Source: Amycolatopsis benzoatilytica AK 16/65 (GTDB lineage: Bacteria > Actinomycetota > Actinomycetes > Mycobacteriales > Pseudonocardiaceae). Taken from it: a stretch of 64,000 bases of DNA. Under the pieces are notes generated by a model. That model was not told where the DNA came from and ran no database searches. It saw nothing but the letters and a program-made list of their open reading frames with translations. The stretch lies in the NCBI RefSeq assembly GCF_000383915.1, contig NZ_KB912942.1, forward strand, positions 4,679,039 through 4,743,038, in the 5' to 3' direction. A program made the translations under genes and the position numbers. Positions 25,245-34,161 of the stretch are shown piece after piece (position 1 is the stretch's first letter; every line of letters starts with the position of its first letter).

Positions 25245-26462
25245 TCAGGTGCCGATCAGCCCGGCGCCCGGCTGGGCCGGCTTGCCGAGCATCGCCTGCC
25301 AGGAGGTGCGTTTCCGCACCGCGGCGCGCAGCTTCATCAGCGGCCCGGTGCGGTCGAAAGCGAACGCGCCGGCCAGGTCGCCGTCGTAGCGGTACTGCGC
25401 GAGGAACGGGTCGCTCGCTCCCCCGGCGTCGCCGAGCAGCTCGACCTCGTCGGCCGGTTCGCCGAGCAGCTGGAGCTTGTGCCCATACCACTCAGACCAG
25501 AAATACGGCACGATCCCGCACGGGCTCCGGTCGTCGGTCAGCGCGTTGCGCACCACCGCCACGGCCTGTTCGCCGGTGGACGTCCAGTGCTCCAGCCGGC
25601 TCGACCGGCCGTTCCACTGGTTGACCCAGCGCGCGACGTCCCCGACCGCGTATACGCCGGGCACGGTGCTTTCCAGATAGGGAGAGCACGCGACGCCGTC
25701 GCTGACCGCGACACCCGAGCCGCGCAGCCACCCGGTCGTCGGATCCACCCCGATCCCCACCACGACGAGATCGGCCGGGACGACGCTGCCGTCATTGAGC
25801 CGGACCTTCTCGACCGCGCCGTTCCCGGTGATCTCCCGGACCTTGGTGCGAGTCCGGAGGTCGACGCCGTACTGGCGGTGCAGGTAAGCCAGTCGTTCGG
25901 CCACCAGCGGGCCGACCGCGTTCGCCAGCGGCAGCGGGAGTGCTTCCACCACCGTGACGTCCGCGCCGCGGGCCCGCGCACTGGACGCGATCTCGCAGCC
26001 GACGAAACCGGCCCCGACGACCACGACGCGCGCGCCGGGTTCGAGCGCCGCCCGGACGGTCCGCGCCTGCTCGACGGACCGCAGAGTGGTGACCCCGGGC
26101 AGGTCTCCGCCCGGCACCTCGAGCGGCCGCGGCTGCCCGCCGGTCGCGATCACCAGCGCGTCGTAGCCGACTTCGCCGCGCTCGGTGCGAACCAGCCGGT
26201 TGCGCGTGTCCAGCGACAGCGCGGCCGTCCCGGTCATCAGCGTGACGGCGAGCGCCTCCGGGTCCGGCAGGTGCGCGACCAGCTCCGGCTCCGTTTCCGC
26301 CGTCAGGAACTCCTTGGTGAGCGGCGGGCGGTCGTAGGGCACGTGGTGTTCCCGGCCGATCACGACGATCGACCCGGCGAATCCGATCCGGCGCGCTTCT
26401 TCGACGACCCGCGCCGCACCCAGCGACCCGCCTACGACGACCAGTCGGTCGATCCCGCCCAC
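25245..26462 (-). CDS. FAD-dependent ferredoxin/rubredoxin reductase
   Basis: 405 residues from GTG 26462, one base after the hydratase stop. Two Rossmann folds are visible: the N-terminal FAD motif VVVGGSLGAARVVEEAR, and an NAD(P) motif VVVGAGFVGCEIA near residue 150. VYAVGDVARW near residue 275 is the family FAD signature. This is the type of reductase that feeds ferredoxins of P450 and Rieske systems. It is the last gene of the operon starting at 29747. The partner (P450 ferredoxin or Rieske enzyme) is not settled. Confidence 0.88.
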   Translation of the reverse strand: MGGIDRLVVVGGSLGAARVVEEARRIGFAGSIVVIGREHHVPYDRPPLTKEFLTAETEPELVAHLPDPEALAVTLMTGTAALSLDTRNRLVRTERGEVGYDALVIATGGQPRPLEVPGGDLPGVTTLRSVEQARTVRAALEPGARVVVVGAGFVGCEIASSARARGADVTVVEALPLPLANAVGPLVAERLAYLHRQYGVDLRTRTKVREITGNGAVEKVRLNDGSVVPADLVVVGIGVDPTTGWLRGSGVAVSDGVACSPYLESTVPGVYAVGDVARWVNQWNGRSSRLEHWTSTGEQAVAVVRNALTDDRSPCGIVPYFWSEWYGHKLQLLGEPADEVELLGDAGGASDPFLAQYRYDGDLAGAFAFDRTGPLMKLRAAVRKRTSWQAMLGKPAQPGAGLIGT

Positions 26463-26463
26463 G

Positions 26464-27246
26464 TCAGCGCCCCGTCCACTGCGGAGCGCGTTTCTCGGCG
26501 AAGGCCCGGGTGCCTTCGGCGAAGTCCGCGGACCGCAGCACCCGGCCCATCGCGCGGTCGTTGACCTCCCACGGGGCCTCGTCCCAGTCGGAACCGAGCG
26601 CGGCGGTCCGGTGCATCGTCTTTTTCGTCTCCCGCACCGACAGCGGCGCGTTCGCCGCGATCCGCTCGGCGAGCTCGACCGCGGTCTCGAGCGCCTTCCC
26701 CGACGGCGCGGCGCGGTTGGCCAGCCCCCAGCGGACGGCGGTCTCGGCATCGACCGGGTCGCCGGTGAGCGCGAGTTCCATCGCGAGTTTCAGCGGGATC
26801 TGCCGTTGCGTGCGGATCACCCCGCCGGCCGCGGCGAGCAGGCCGCGTTTCACTTCTGGCAAACCGAGCGCGGCGCCCTCGTCGAGCACCGCGAGATCGG
26901 AGGCGAGGACGATCTCGGTCCCGCCGCCGAGCGCGAACCCGTTGACCGCGGCGATCGTCGGGACGGACACAAAGTGCCTCGTGTAGCCCGCGAATCCCCA
27001 CTCGGGATGCCCTGGGGCCGAGATGTCCTCGCGGCGGGCCAGCGCTTTGAGGTCCGCTCCGGCGCAGAACGCCGCACCGGTGCCCGTGATCACGAGTGCA
27101 CGGACGCTGTCGTCCGCGTCGGCCTCGGCGAGGGCCTCGCCGATCCCGCCGGCGACTGCGGCGTTCACCGCGTTCATCGCCTCCGGACGGCGGATGGTCA
27201 CCACCCCGACGTGACCATGCCGTTCCAATGTCACCGTTGCCGGCAT
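26464..27246 (-). CDS. Enoyl-CoA hydratase/isomerase family protein
   Basis: 260 residues, crotonase fold. The oxyanion-hole segments are present (FCAGADLKAL and NGFALGGGTE), and a Glu in LPEVKRG fits a hydratase active site. It probably hydrates an enoyl-CoA during side-chain or ring degradation, upstream of the Ltp2-like aldolase step. It lies between the acyl-CoA ligase gene (22 bases) and the FAD reductase gene. Confidence 0.88.
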   Translation of the reverse strand: MPATVTLERHGHVGVVTIRRPEAMNAVNAAVAGGIGEALAEADADDSVRALVITGTGAAFCAGADLKALARREDISAPGHPEWGFAGYTRHFVSVPTIAAVNGFALGGGTEIVLASDLAVLDEGAALGLPEVKRGLLAAAGGVIRTQRQIPLKLAMELALTGDPVDAETAVRWGLANRAAPSGKALETAVELAERIAANAPLSVRETKKTMHRTAALGSDWDEAPWEVNDRAMGRVLRSADFAEGTRAFAEKRAPQWTGR

Positions 27247-27268
27247 TTTTCGGCTCCCTGTGCGATCG

Positions 27269-28786
27269 TCAGCGGACTTTGGCGTACTGCTCGGTCAGGC
27301 CCGCATACTGCTCCCGAACCGCGGTCCGGCTGATCTTCCCGCTGGGCAGTCGCGGCAGCGGTTCCTCGCGCAGCACCACGTAGCGCGGCACTTTGAAGTC
27401 TGCGAGCACTTCCGAGCACGCGGCGACAACGTCCGCTTCGGACACGCCGGGCGCTGCGTGGGCGATCACCGCGGGTGTCTCCCCGAACTTCGGATCAGGC
27501 ACCGCGATGACAACGGACTCCGCGATTCCGTCGATCGCGTCGACGACTTGCTCCAGTTCGACCGGCGAGACGTTGATGCCGCCGGTGATGATGAGGTCTT
27601 TGAGGCGGTCGACGAACCGGATCCGGCCGTCTTCATCGGTCACGCCGAGATCGCCGCTGTGCAGCCAGCCGTCGCGGAAGACCTCGGCGTTGACCTCGGG
27701 CGAGTCCCAGTAGCCCGGGGTGACGCCCGGACCGCGGATGACCAGTTCGCCGGGCTGCCCGGCCGGCGCCGGGGTCCCGTCGTCGGCCACCACCATGACC
27801 TCGGTGAAGATGTGCCCGCGGCCGCAGGTGTCCGGGTGCTCGCGGAACTCGTGCACCGGCGTCGAAGTCGCGATCCCGCCAGCCTCGGTCATGCCGTAGA
27901 TCTGGCGCAGCGCGACGTTCTTCGCGGCCCACGCCTGCAGGAGCGCGACGGGCACCGCTGCCCCGCCGACCACTGCACTGCGCAGCGACTCGAGGTCGGC
28001 CCCGGCGAACTCCGGAGCGGACGCGAGCGCCTGGTACACGAGCGGAACGCCGAAGATCGCTTCGATGCGGTGTTGCTCGATCAACCGGACCGCGCGGGAG
28101 GGGGACAGTTCTTTTTCGATCACGAGTTTGCCGCCGAGCACAGTGGTCATGAGCAGACCCCAGACCAGTCCGGGCGTGAAGGCGAGCGGCAGCACCAGCA
28201 GGGTGCTGGACCCACGGTGGAAACCCGCTTCGACCAGGGTCGCCTCGAACACGATGCTGAGCAGGGTGCGGTTGGTGAGCACCACGCCCTTGGAACGCCC
28301 GGTCGAGCCGCTGGTGAAGATGATCGCGATCGGCTCGTCTTCGGCGCGGTCGACGCGAAATGACGTTTCGGGGCCGGCCCGCAGGACGTCGACGGCGCTG
28401 AACGGCACCACCGTCACGGGGCCGCCGCGCGTACTAGCCTCGTCGACCACCCCCTTCAGCGCATCGTCGGCGATGACGACATCCGCCCCTGCGTCGGCCA
28501 GCACCTTGCGCAGCTCCGCGGCTTTGAACCGGCTGTTGAGCGGCACCAGGACGGCACCGGCCTTGACCACGCCGAGCGCTGCCACCGGCCAGGGGACGCT
28601 GTTCGGGGCGAACAGCCCGACGCGGTCGCCTTCGCGGACCCCTTCGGCGCGCAGGTGCTGCGCGATCCGGCTGGACCACGCTTCCGCCGTCGCGTAGTCC
28701 AACGTCTCTTCTTCGAAGACGAACGCGGCGGCTTCGGGCGTATTCGCGGCCCACCACGCCAGGGCGGCACCGACGGTGGCGCTCAT
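27269..28786 (-). CDS. Acyl-CoA synthetase (AMP-forming ligase)
   Basis: 505 residues, ANL superfamily. The phosphate loop IFTSGSTGRSKGVV, the IYGMTEAGG motif, a WLHSGDLGV motif and a C-terminal LPSGKISRTAV lysine motif are all present, so it should be active. AAGGAG lies 8 bases upstream of ATG 28786. It probably activates a carboxylic acid of the pathway as CoA thioester, which the hydratases and the thiolase-fold proteins then use. The acid substrate cannot be predicted. Confidence 0.9.
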   Translation of the reverse strand: MSATVGAALAWWAANTPEAAAFVFEEETLDYATAEAWSSRIAQHLRAEGVREGDRVGLFAPNSVPWPVAALGVVKAGAVLVPLNSRFKAAELRKVLADAGADVVIADDALKGVVDEASTRGGPVTVVPFSAVDVLRAGPETSFRVDRAEDEPIAIIFTSGSTGRSKGVVLTNRTLLSIVFEATLVEAGFHRGSSTLLVLPLAFTPGLVWGLLMTTVLGGKLVIEKELSPSRAVRLIEQHRIEAIFGVPLVYQALASAPEFAGADLESLRSAVVGGAAVPVALLQAWAAKNVALRQIYGMTEAGGIATSTPVHEFREHPDTCGRGHIFTEVMVVADDGTPAPAGQPGELVIRGPGVTPGYWDSPEVNAEVFRDGWLHSGDLGVTDEDGRIRFVDRLKDLIITGGINVSPVELEQVVDAIDGIAESVVIAVPDPKFGETPAVIAHAAPGVSEADVVAACSEVLADFKVPRYVVLREEPLPRLPSGKISRTAVREQYAGLTEQYAKVR

Positions 28787-28799
28787 AGGCTGTATCTCC

Positions 28800-29747
28800 T
28801 TACAGGTCCAGGACCAGCGGGCCGCGCACGCATCGGCCGACGCAGATCATCATGCAGTCGTTTCCGGCCTGTTCTTCGGCCGTGAGCACGGAATCGCGAT
28901 GCTCGGGAACCCCGTCGAGAACACCCGTCTCACAGGTTCCGCAGGTCCCTTCTCGACAGGAAAAATCAACGGAGACACCGACCTCGCCGAGCGCGTCGAT
29001 GATGCTCTGTCCCTCGTGGACGGTCACTCGCTGCCCGGTCGAGGCAACCTCCACCTCGAAGGCCGTGCCGGAGGTGTCGACCGGCTCCTTCGGGGAGAAG
29101 CGTTCGACGTGCAGCGATTCGCCCGGTCGCTCGGACATCGCGCGTTCGACCGCGGCCAGGAGGCCCTCAGGTCCGCAACAGTAGACGCGGCGGCCAGGAG
29201 CGGGCTCGCCGAGCAGCTCGCCGAGGTCGAGTATCCCGGTCTCGTCCTGAGGCAGGATCGTGACGCGGTCGCGGTAGGTCGCCAGTTCCGGCAGGAACGC
29301 CATAGTGGACAGGCTGCGCCCGCCGTAGGAAAGCCGCCAGTCGGCACCCGCCATCTCGGCGGCACGGATCATCGGCAGGATCGGCGTGATGCCGATCCCC
29401 CCGGCGATGAACTGGTACGACTCAGCCGGTTCGAGCTCGAATCGATTGCGCGGACCGCGCACCTTCAGTTCGTCGCCTGCTTCGAGCTTGTCGTGAATCC
29501 AGGCAGAGCCGCCGCGGCCGTCTTCGACCCGCAGGACCGCGACGTCCCAGCGGTCGGCGTTCGCCGGATCGCCGCACAGGCTGTACTGCCGGACGAGGCC
29601 GCCTTCGGGTTCGAGGTCCACGTGCGCGCCGGGGCGCCATGCCGGAAGCACCGCCTGATCCGGCGACGCCAGGACGAGTCCGACGACGCCGTCAGCCAGC
29701 GGGCGCCGGTCGACGACGGTCATCCGCAGCGTCGTTTCGCGGTCCAT
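28800..29747 (-). CDS. Oxygenase reductase with C-terminal 2Fe-2S domain (VanB type)
   Basis: 315 residues from ATG 29747 (GGAGG six bases upstream); the ATG at 29786 has no ribosome-binding site. The order is flavin domain (RQYSLCG), NAD domain (AGGIGITPILPM) and C-terminal plant-type 2Fe-2S ferredoxin (CREGTCGTCE plus a later Cys). This is the phthalate dioxygenase/vanillate reductase layout, and it is the natural electron donor for the Rieske oxygenase at 23987. It is first in a four-gene operon with an operator 46 bases upstream. Confidence 0.9.
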   Translation of the reverse strand: MDRETTLRMTVVDRRPLADGVVGLVLASPDQAVLPAWRPGAHVDLEPEGGLVRQYSLCGDPANADRWDVAVLRVEDGRGGSAWIHDKLEAGDELKVRGPRNRFELEPAESYQFIAGGIGITPILPMIRAAEMAGADWRLSYGGRSLSTMAFLPELATYRDRVTILPQDETGILDLGELLGEPAPGRRVYCCGPEGLLAAVERAMSERPGESLHVERFSPKEPVDTSGTAFEVEVASTGQRVTVHEGQSIIDALGEVGVSVDFSCREGTCGTCETGVLDGVPEHRDSVLTAEEQAGNDCMMICVGRCVRGPLVLDL

Positions 29748-29792
29748 CGCCCACCTCCAGCTCCATTGCCGTTCGTCGGTACTCATCCAACT

Positions 29793-29813
29793 TTAACTAA
29801 TCACGTTAGTTTT
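29793..29813. promoter_or_regulatory. Candidate operator 4 (reductase/ligase operon)
   Basis: Core CTAATCACGTTAG (29797-29809), with perfect AACTAA/TTAGTT arms around TCACG and TTAA/TTTT flanks. It lies 46 bases upstream of the reductase start and after the hydratase stop at 29908. Confidence 0.6.
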
Positions 29814-29907
29814 GTGAACCCCTTGCCCGCACCTCGGACGGTCGAACTCCCGACGGTTCGGCCGACGCGGACGCGTCAAGCACCCCCGGGGCCGCCCCGC
29901 GCCGCAA

Positions 29908-30789
29908 TCACCGCACACGGATGTCCGGCCACCGCGGACCGTAGTCCGGATAGTCGCGCGGCACGCGCAACGGAAAGTCCGGCGATCTCTTGTCCAGAAA
30001 AGCTCGCACGCCCTCGGCGACGTCGGCCTGCGCCGGCAGGTGGTGCACTCCGCGCGATTCGACGGCGTGCGCGTCCCACGGCGAAGCCGCGCCGAGCATG
30101 CTCCACAACAGCTGCCGCGACAGGGAAACGGCCACCGTGGACGTGTTGGCCACGATTTCGCGAGCAATGCCGTAGGCAGCATCGAGCAACTGGCCGTCTG
30201 GCACGACCCGGCTCGCCAGACCGGACGCGACAAGCTCGGCGGCGTCGAGCAATCGACCGGTGAGCACCCACTCGCTCGCTCGAGCCATGCCGACCAGTCG
30301 CGGCAGAAACCAGCTCGACGCCGACTCGGTGAGCATGCCGCGGCGCGGGAATACGAATCCGAGGCGCGAGGACTCGCCGACCACCCGAATGTCGGCCGGC
30401 AGCACCATGGAAGCCCCGCCGCCCACCGCCGCGCCGTTCACCGCGACGATCAGCGGCTTCAGCATCCCGGCCAGTCGGAGCGTGACCACCCCGCCGGCGT
30501 CGCGCGGCACTCCCCCGATTTCGCCGAAGCGCTCCGCGAACGCGGTGAACTGCGGGCTCGGCTCGCGGTCGCCGTGATGGAAACCCTCATCGAGATCGGC
30601 GCCGACACAGAAGTTGCGGCCAGCGCCAGTGAGCACCACGGCGGCGACCTCGTCGTCGGCCTCCGCCCGGTCGATCGCGTCGACTAGTTGCTCGCACAAG
30701 TCCAGCGTCATCGCGTTGCCACGGTCCGGGCGGTCGAGCAGGACCGTCGCGACCCGGCTGTCGACCCGGTAAGTGATCACAGTGGACAT
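29908..30789 (-). CDS. Enoyl-CoA hydratase/isomerase family protein (second)
   Basis: 293 residues from ATG 30789 (GGAGG five bases upstream). The crotonase motifs FCVGADLDEG and NGAAVGGGASMV form the oxyanion hole. The active-site region reads GFVFPRRGM, so the acidic residues typical of hydratases are not obvious and it could be an isomerase or hydrolase. It is divergent from the CaiB gene, and the shared 71-base gap holds an operator. Confidence 0.85.
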   Translation of the reverse strand: MSTVITYRVDSRVATVLLDRPDRGNAMTLDLCEQLVDAIDRAEADDEVAAVVLTGAGRNFCVGADLDEGFHHGDREPSPQFTAFAERFGEIGGVPRDAGGVVTLRLAGMLKPLIVAVNGAAVGGGASMVLPADIRVVGESSRLGFVFPRRGMLTESASSWFLPRLVGMARASEWVLTGRLLDAAELVASGLASRVVPDGQLLDAAYGIAREIVANTSTVAVSLSRQLLWSMLGAASPWDAHAVESRGVHHLPAQADVAEGVRAFLDKRSPDFPLRVPRDYPDYGPRWPDIRVR

Positions 30790-30812
30790 CGAACCTCCAG
30801 GGATTGGCAAAT

Positions 30813-30833
30813 AAACCGAACGACGTTAGATTA
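30813..30833. promoter_or_regulatory. Candidate operator 5 (hydratase / CaiB divergent promoter)
   Basis: Plus-strand core CGAACGACGTTAG (30817-30829), flanks AAAC and ATTA; the minus-strand core is CTAACGTCGTTCG. It lies between two divergent starts (30789 and 30861), so it could control both. Confidence 0.6.
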
Positions 30834-30860
30834 ACAGCAGCCGATCGAGGAGGATCCGCG

Positions 30861-33146
30861 ATGACTGCGGGGAAGCTGCCGCTGCACGACGTGCGCGTCG
30901 TCGATCTCGGCGACGCCGTCGGGGAAGCGGCCGCCCGGCTGCTGGCCGACTTGGGCGCCGACACCGTGAAGGTCGAGCCGCCGGGCGGATCCCCGTTGCG
31001 GCACCAGACCCCCGCAGTCGGCGGTGTATCGATTCCTTTTGCTGTCCGTAATGCGAACAAGCGTGCAATCGCCGCGGATCTGGACGTCCCGGACGACCGT
31101 TCCCGCGTCCGGCAGCTGCTCGCCGGCGCGGACATCGCGTTCGTGACGCCTCGCGCACTGGATCAGCTCGGCATCGACGGGCTCGACCACCTAACCGTCG
31201 TAATCAGCTCGCCCTTCGGCCGCACCGGTCCGCGCAGCGGGTGGCAGGCGACCGCACGAACCTTGCTGGCGCTCAACGGTTCCCTGTCGCGATCGGGACG
31301 CCCAGGCGGAGAACCCCTGCTCCCGCCCGAAAGCATCGCCGAGGCAACCGCCGCCGCCCAAGCGGCGTGGACCGCACTCGTCGGCCACGTCCTGCGCCGC
31401 CGAACCGGCCGTGGGCAAGTCATCGATCTTTCCCACCAAGAGGCCCTGGTCACCGGCCTCGACCCCGCGTTCGGCGCCCAGGGTTCCGCCGCGGCCGGCC
31501 GGTCCGGCAAAGTCCGTCGCGGCCGCCCGCCGGCGGACGTCTACCCGGTGTACCGCTGCGCCGACGGCTTCGTCCGGCTGTGCCTGCTCAGCGAACGCCA
31601 ATGGCGCGGCATGTTCTCCTGGCTCGGGGAGCCCGAGGAGTTCGCCGACCCCTCCTACCGCTCCATCGCGGGACGCGTGGCTGCGGCCGACCGCCTGGAA
31701 CCGTTGATCAGTGCATTGTTCGCTCCTCGGGTCGCGGCAGACCTGGTCGAGGACGCGGCCCGCCGGGGAGTGCCGCTCGCGCAGGTGCTCACGCTCGGCG
31801 ACGCGGTGGCGAGCGACCACTTTATTGCGTGCGGAACGGTGGCCAACCGGGAAATTGCGCCCGGCCTCGAACTGGCACTGCCCGTCGGGTTCGCCGACGT
31901 CGACGGCCGTCGGCTCGGAATCCGGTCGCCGAGTCCAGCTGTTCCCTCCACAGAGGACAGCCGGTGGCGGCCACGGGAACCGCTGCCTGGCTTCGGTTCC
32001 GGTGCGGCCCCGTTCTCCGGCATTCGCGTCCTCGACCTGGGCGTGATCGTGTTCGGCGCGGAAGCCGGCCGGGCTTTCGCCGACCTGGGCGCGGACGTGA
32101 TCAAGATCGAAAACACCGCGTTCCCGGACGGGCTCCGCCAGACCCGCCGTGGCGAGGCGATGAACGCGTCGTTCGCGTGGGGCAATCGCGGCAAACGCAG
32201 CCTCGGACTGGACCTCCGCAGCGCCGAAGGCCGTCGGCTGTTCGAAGACCTGGCCAGCCGCAGCGACGTGGTGCTGGCGAACTTCAAGCCGGGCACCTTA
32301 GATTCGCTCGGCATCGGCTACGACCGGCTGTCGGCGGTCAACCCCAGGATCGTCGTGCTGGAAAGCTCCGCGTTCAGCCGGAACGGACCGTGGGCGAACC
32401 GCCTCGGGTACGGCCCGTTGGTCCGCGCCGCGTGCGGAGTCACGAGCCTGTGGAAGTACGCACCGGAAGACGTTGAGTCATGGGACGGCGTCACCGTGTT
32501 CCCCGACCACGTAGCGGCGAAGCTGGGTGCGCTGACGGTGGCAGCAGCACTGCTGGCCCGAGAGCGAACCGGTCGCGGCGCACATCTGGAGATCGCCCAG
32601 TCCGACGTGGTCCTTCACCAGTTCGCCGCACTGGCCGCCTTGGCGGGCCTGCGATCAGGCTCGGCCGCCGCGGGCAACGCGGACACGGTGTTCGCCTGCG
32701 CGGGCGACGACGAGTGGTGCGTGATCGACACCCGAGCTGCCGAGGCACTCCGCGAAGTCTGCGGAGCACCCCCGGACGGCGACCTGGCCGAGTACGTCGC
32801 CAAGTGGACCGCCGGCCGCGCGCCAGCCGAGGCCGCAGAAATACTGCAGGAGCAGGGAATCGCGGCAGCACCGATGGTTCGGCAACCCGAACTGCTCGAC
32901 GACCCGCAACTGCGCGCCCGCAACACCTTCACGACCATGCGGCACCCGCTCCTCGACGGCGCCCTGCCGATGGAAAACGTCGCAGCCCCCTTCGAGCGCC
33001 TGACCGTACCTCCGTCCAGACCAGCCCCGCTCAGCGGTGAGAACACGGTAGAAATCTGCGAAGACGTACTCGGGTTGCCGCCTGAAGAAACACGTGCCCT
33101 CCTCAGCCGGCAGGTGGTCCACCGATCGGTCGCCGACAGCGCGTAG
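30861..33146 (+). CDS. Fused double CaiB/BaiF family CoA-transferase
   Basis: 761 residues from ATG 30861, with AGGAGG seven bases upstream. It has two family III CoA-transferase units, about 1-370 and 380-761, each starting with RVVDLGD/RVLDLGV and carrying an ADTVKVE/ADVIKIE stretch. In unit 1 the catalytic Asp is in GQVIDLSHQEA (Asp189). In unit 2 the equivalent reads AHLEIAQSD, with Glu577. Only the first site may form the usual acyl anhydride. It probably moves CoA between acids of the pathway. It is divergent from a hydratase with a shared operator. Confidence 0.88.
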   Translation: MTAGKLPLHDVRVVDLGDAVGEAAARLLADLGADTVKVEPPGGSPLRHQTPAVGGVSIPFAVRNANKRAIAADLDVPDDRSRVRQLLAGADIAFVTPRALDQLGIDGLDHLTVVISSPFGRTGPRSGWQATARTLLALNGSLSRSGRPGGEPLLPPESIAEATAAAQAAWTALVGHVLRRRTGRGQVIDLSHQEALVTGLDPAFGAQGSAAAGRSGKVRRGRPPADVYPVYRCADGFVRLCLLSERQWRGMFSWLGEPEEFADPSYRSIAGRVAAADRLEPLISALFAPRVAADLVEDAARRGVPLAQVLTLGDAVASDHFIACGTVANREIAPGLELALPVGFADVDGRRLGIRSPSPAVPSTEDSRWRPREPLPGFGSGAAPFSGIRVLDLGVIVFGAEAGRAFADLGADVIKIENTAFPDGLRQTRRGEAMNASFAWGNRGKRSLGLDLRSAEGRRLFEDLASRSDVVLANFKPGTLDSLGIGYDRLSAVNPRIVVLESSAFSRNGPWANRLGYGPLVRAACGVTSLWKYAPEDVESWDGVTVFPDHVAAKLGALTVAAALLARERTGRGAHLEIAQSDVVLHQFAALAALAGLRSGSAAAGNADTVFACAGDDEWCVIDTRAAEALREVCGAPPDGDLAEYVAKWTAGRAPAEAAEILQEQGIAAAPMVRQPELLDDPQLRARNTFTTMRHPLLDGALPMENVAAPFERLTVPPSRPAPLSGENTVEICEDVLGLPPEETRALLSRQVVHRSVADSA

Positions 33147-33166
33147 CGCACTGGCACAGCGCTGTC
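33135..33166. terminator. Hairpin at the end of the CaiB gene
   Basis: 8-base arms GACAGCGC (33135-33142) and GCGCTGTC (33159-33166) flank a 16-base loop that includes the TAG stop. There is no T-run after it. It may be a terminator for the CaiB gene. The rest of the gap to 33435 shows nothing recognisable. Confidence 0.3.
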
Positions 33167-33435
33167 CGAAGGGGGCTATCGGCTTCGCGACCGAGGAATC
33201 CGAAGAGACGAGCGACACCTCGGTATGAGCACGTCAAGCATTTCGCGACCACGCGGAATACGTCGCTGCCAGTTCAGTGCCGGGCGCTAAAAGCACGGTT
33301 TCAGCTAGCGGGCGGGTGCTCCGTGCGACGCCGGCCTTGACTTCCGATAGGTGCGACGTCTCGTCTCAGGTTGTGGGTGGTGCGGCTCGGGGGCTGCGTC
33401 GCCCCGTACTCCAGGATACGCCCCAGTCCGTTCCG

Positions 33436-33464
33436 ATGATGTCTCAACTTGAGACACCATCGGC
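33436..33464. promoter_or_regulatory. Long palindrome upstream of the decayed Fis-type regulator
   Basis: Inner arms TGTCTCAA and TTGAGACA around one base (33442-33458), extended by CGATG and CATCG with a single mismatch. It is 37 bases upstream of the regulator remnant. It resembles TGTCCCAAAAGCGGACA at 50608-50624 upstream of the intact regulator of the same family, so it is probably an activator site that outlived its gene. Confidence 0.55.
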
Positions 33465-33500
33465 ATCGCGCTGTCCGTACCCTGAGCTTCAGGACACCCG

Positions 33501-34161
33501 ATGTGTTCCTTCCGCCGTGTGTTGCGGGTGCAGGAGGGGGATCTGGCGTTGGACGAGCTCCCCCAATCGAACAGTTCGGCGGCCGCGGTGGTCGCCGACG
33601 ACGAAAACCTGGCGCAGATCCGGATCCGCACCGCCGCGGCATTCGAGACCAAGCAGGTGCCCAAGCCGATTCTTTCGGACTGGTGCCGTTCGCACGATTT
33701 CCAGGTGCCTGCCGACCGCATCGAGCCGCCCTACCTCGACGACCCGGATCTCGAGATCCCCTTGGTCCGCGGTGCCGAACCCGCCCTGGCCCGGCTCGGC
33801 GACCAGCTGATCAGCATCATCGCGACAGGTCCCTCCGGGATCGTGCTGAGTCGGCGCACCGGGAACCGGGACCTGCACCTGGAAGGGGCGGAACTGCTTC
33901 CTGGGTTCAGCTACGGCGAGCAGTTCTTCGGCGCGGTCAGCTCACCTGTGCGAACTGCCGCCGGAGTTCCACACCGTCACGCGCAAGCACCTCAATCGCA
34001 TCGAGGCGACCGAATGCGACGCGATCTTCCGCGGCCTCGAAGAAGCGGCCGGCAACAAAGTCGACGCAGCCCGCTTGCTTGGCGTCTCGCGCGCAACGAT
34101 GTACCGCAAGATCCACGAGTACGGCATTGTCACCCCGCTCGCTAGAGAGGTCCCACCATGA
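33501..34161 (+). pseudogene. Internally deleted GAF-Fis transcriptional activator
   Basis: The first frame (33501 to about 33940) encodes an N-terminal GAF region: PILSDWCRSHDF, IPLVRGAEPALARLGDQL and LLPGFSYGEQFFG, which match the start of activators like the one at 50715. Where GTNGIG should follow, the frame changes. From about 33948 another frame encodes the C-terminal Fis helix-turn-helix (LNRIEATECDAIF, then NKVDAARLLGVSRATMYRKI) ending in TGA at 34161. The AAA domain and most of the protein are missing, so this is a deletion with frameshift. The downstream gene overlaps its stop (ATGA), as in a former operon. Confidence 0.75.

Noticed and set aside
10094..30833. KstR or KstR2 operators
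   Set aside because: The known KstR palindrome has TnnAACnnGTTnnA; the sites here have a longer CTAA-N5-TTAG core and do not fit.
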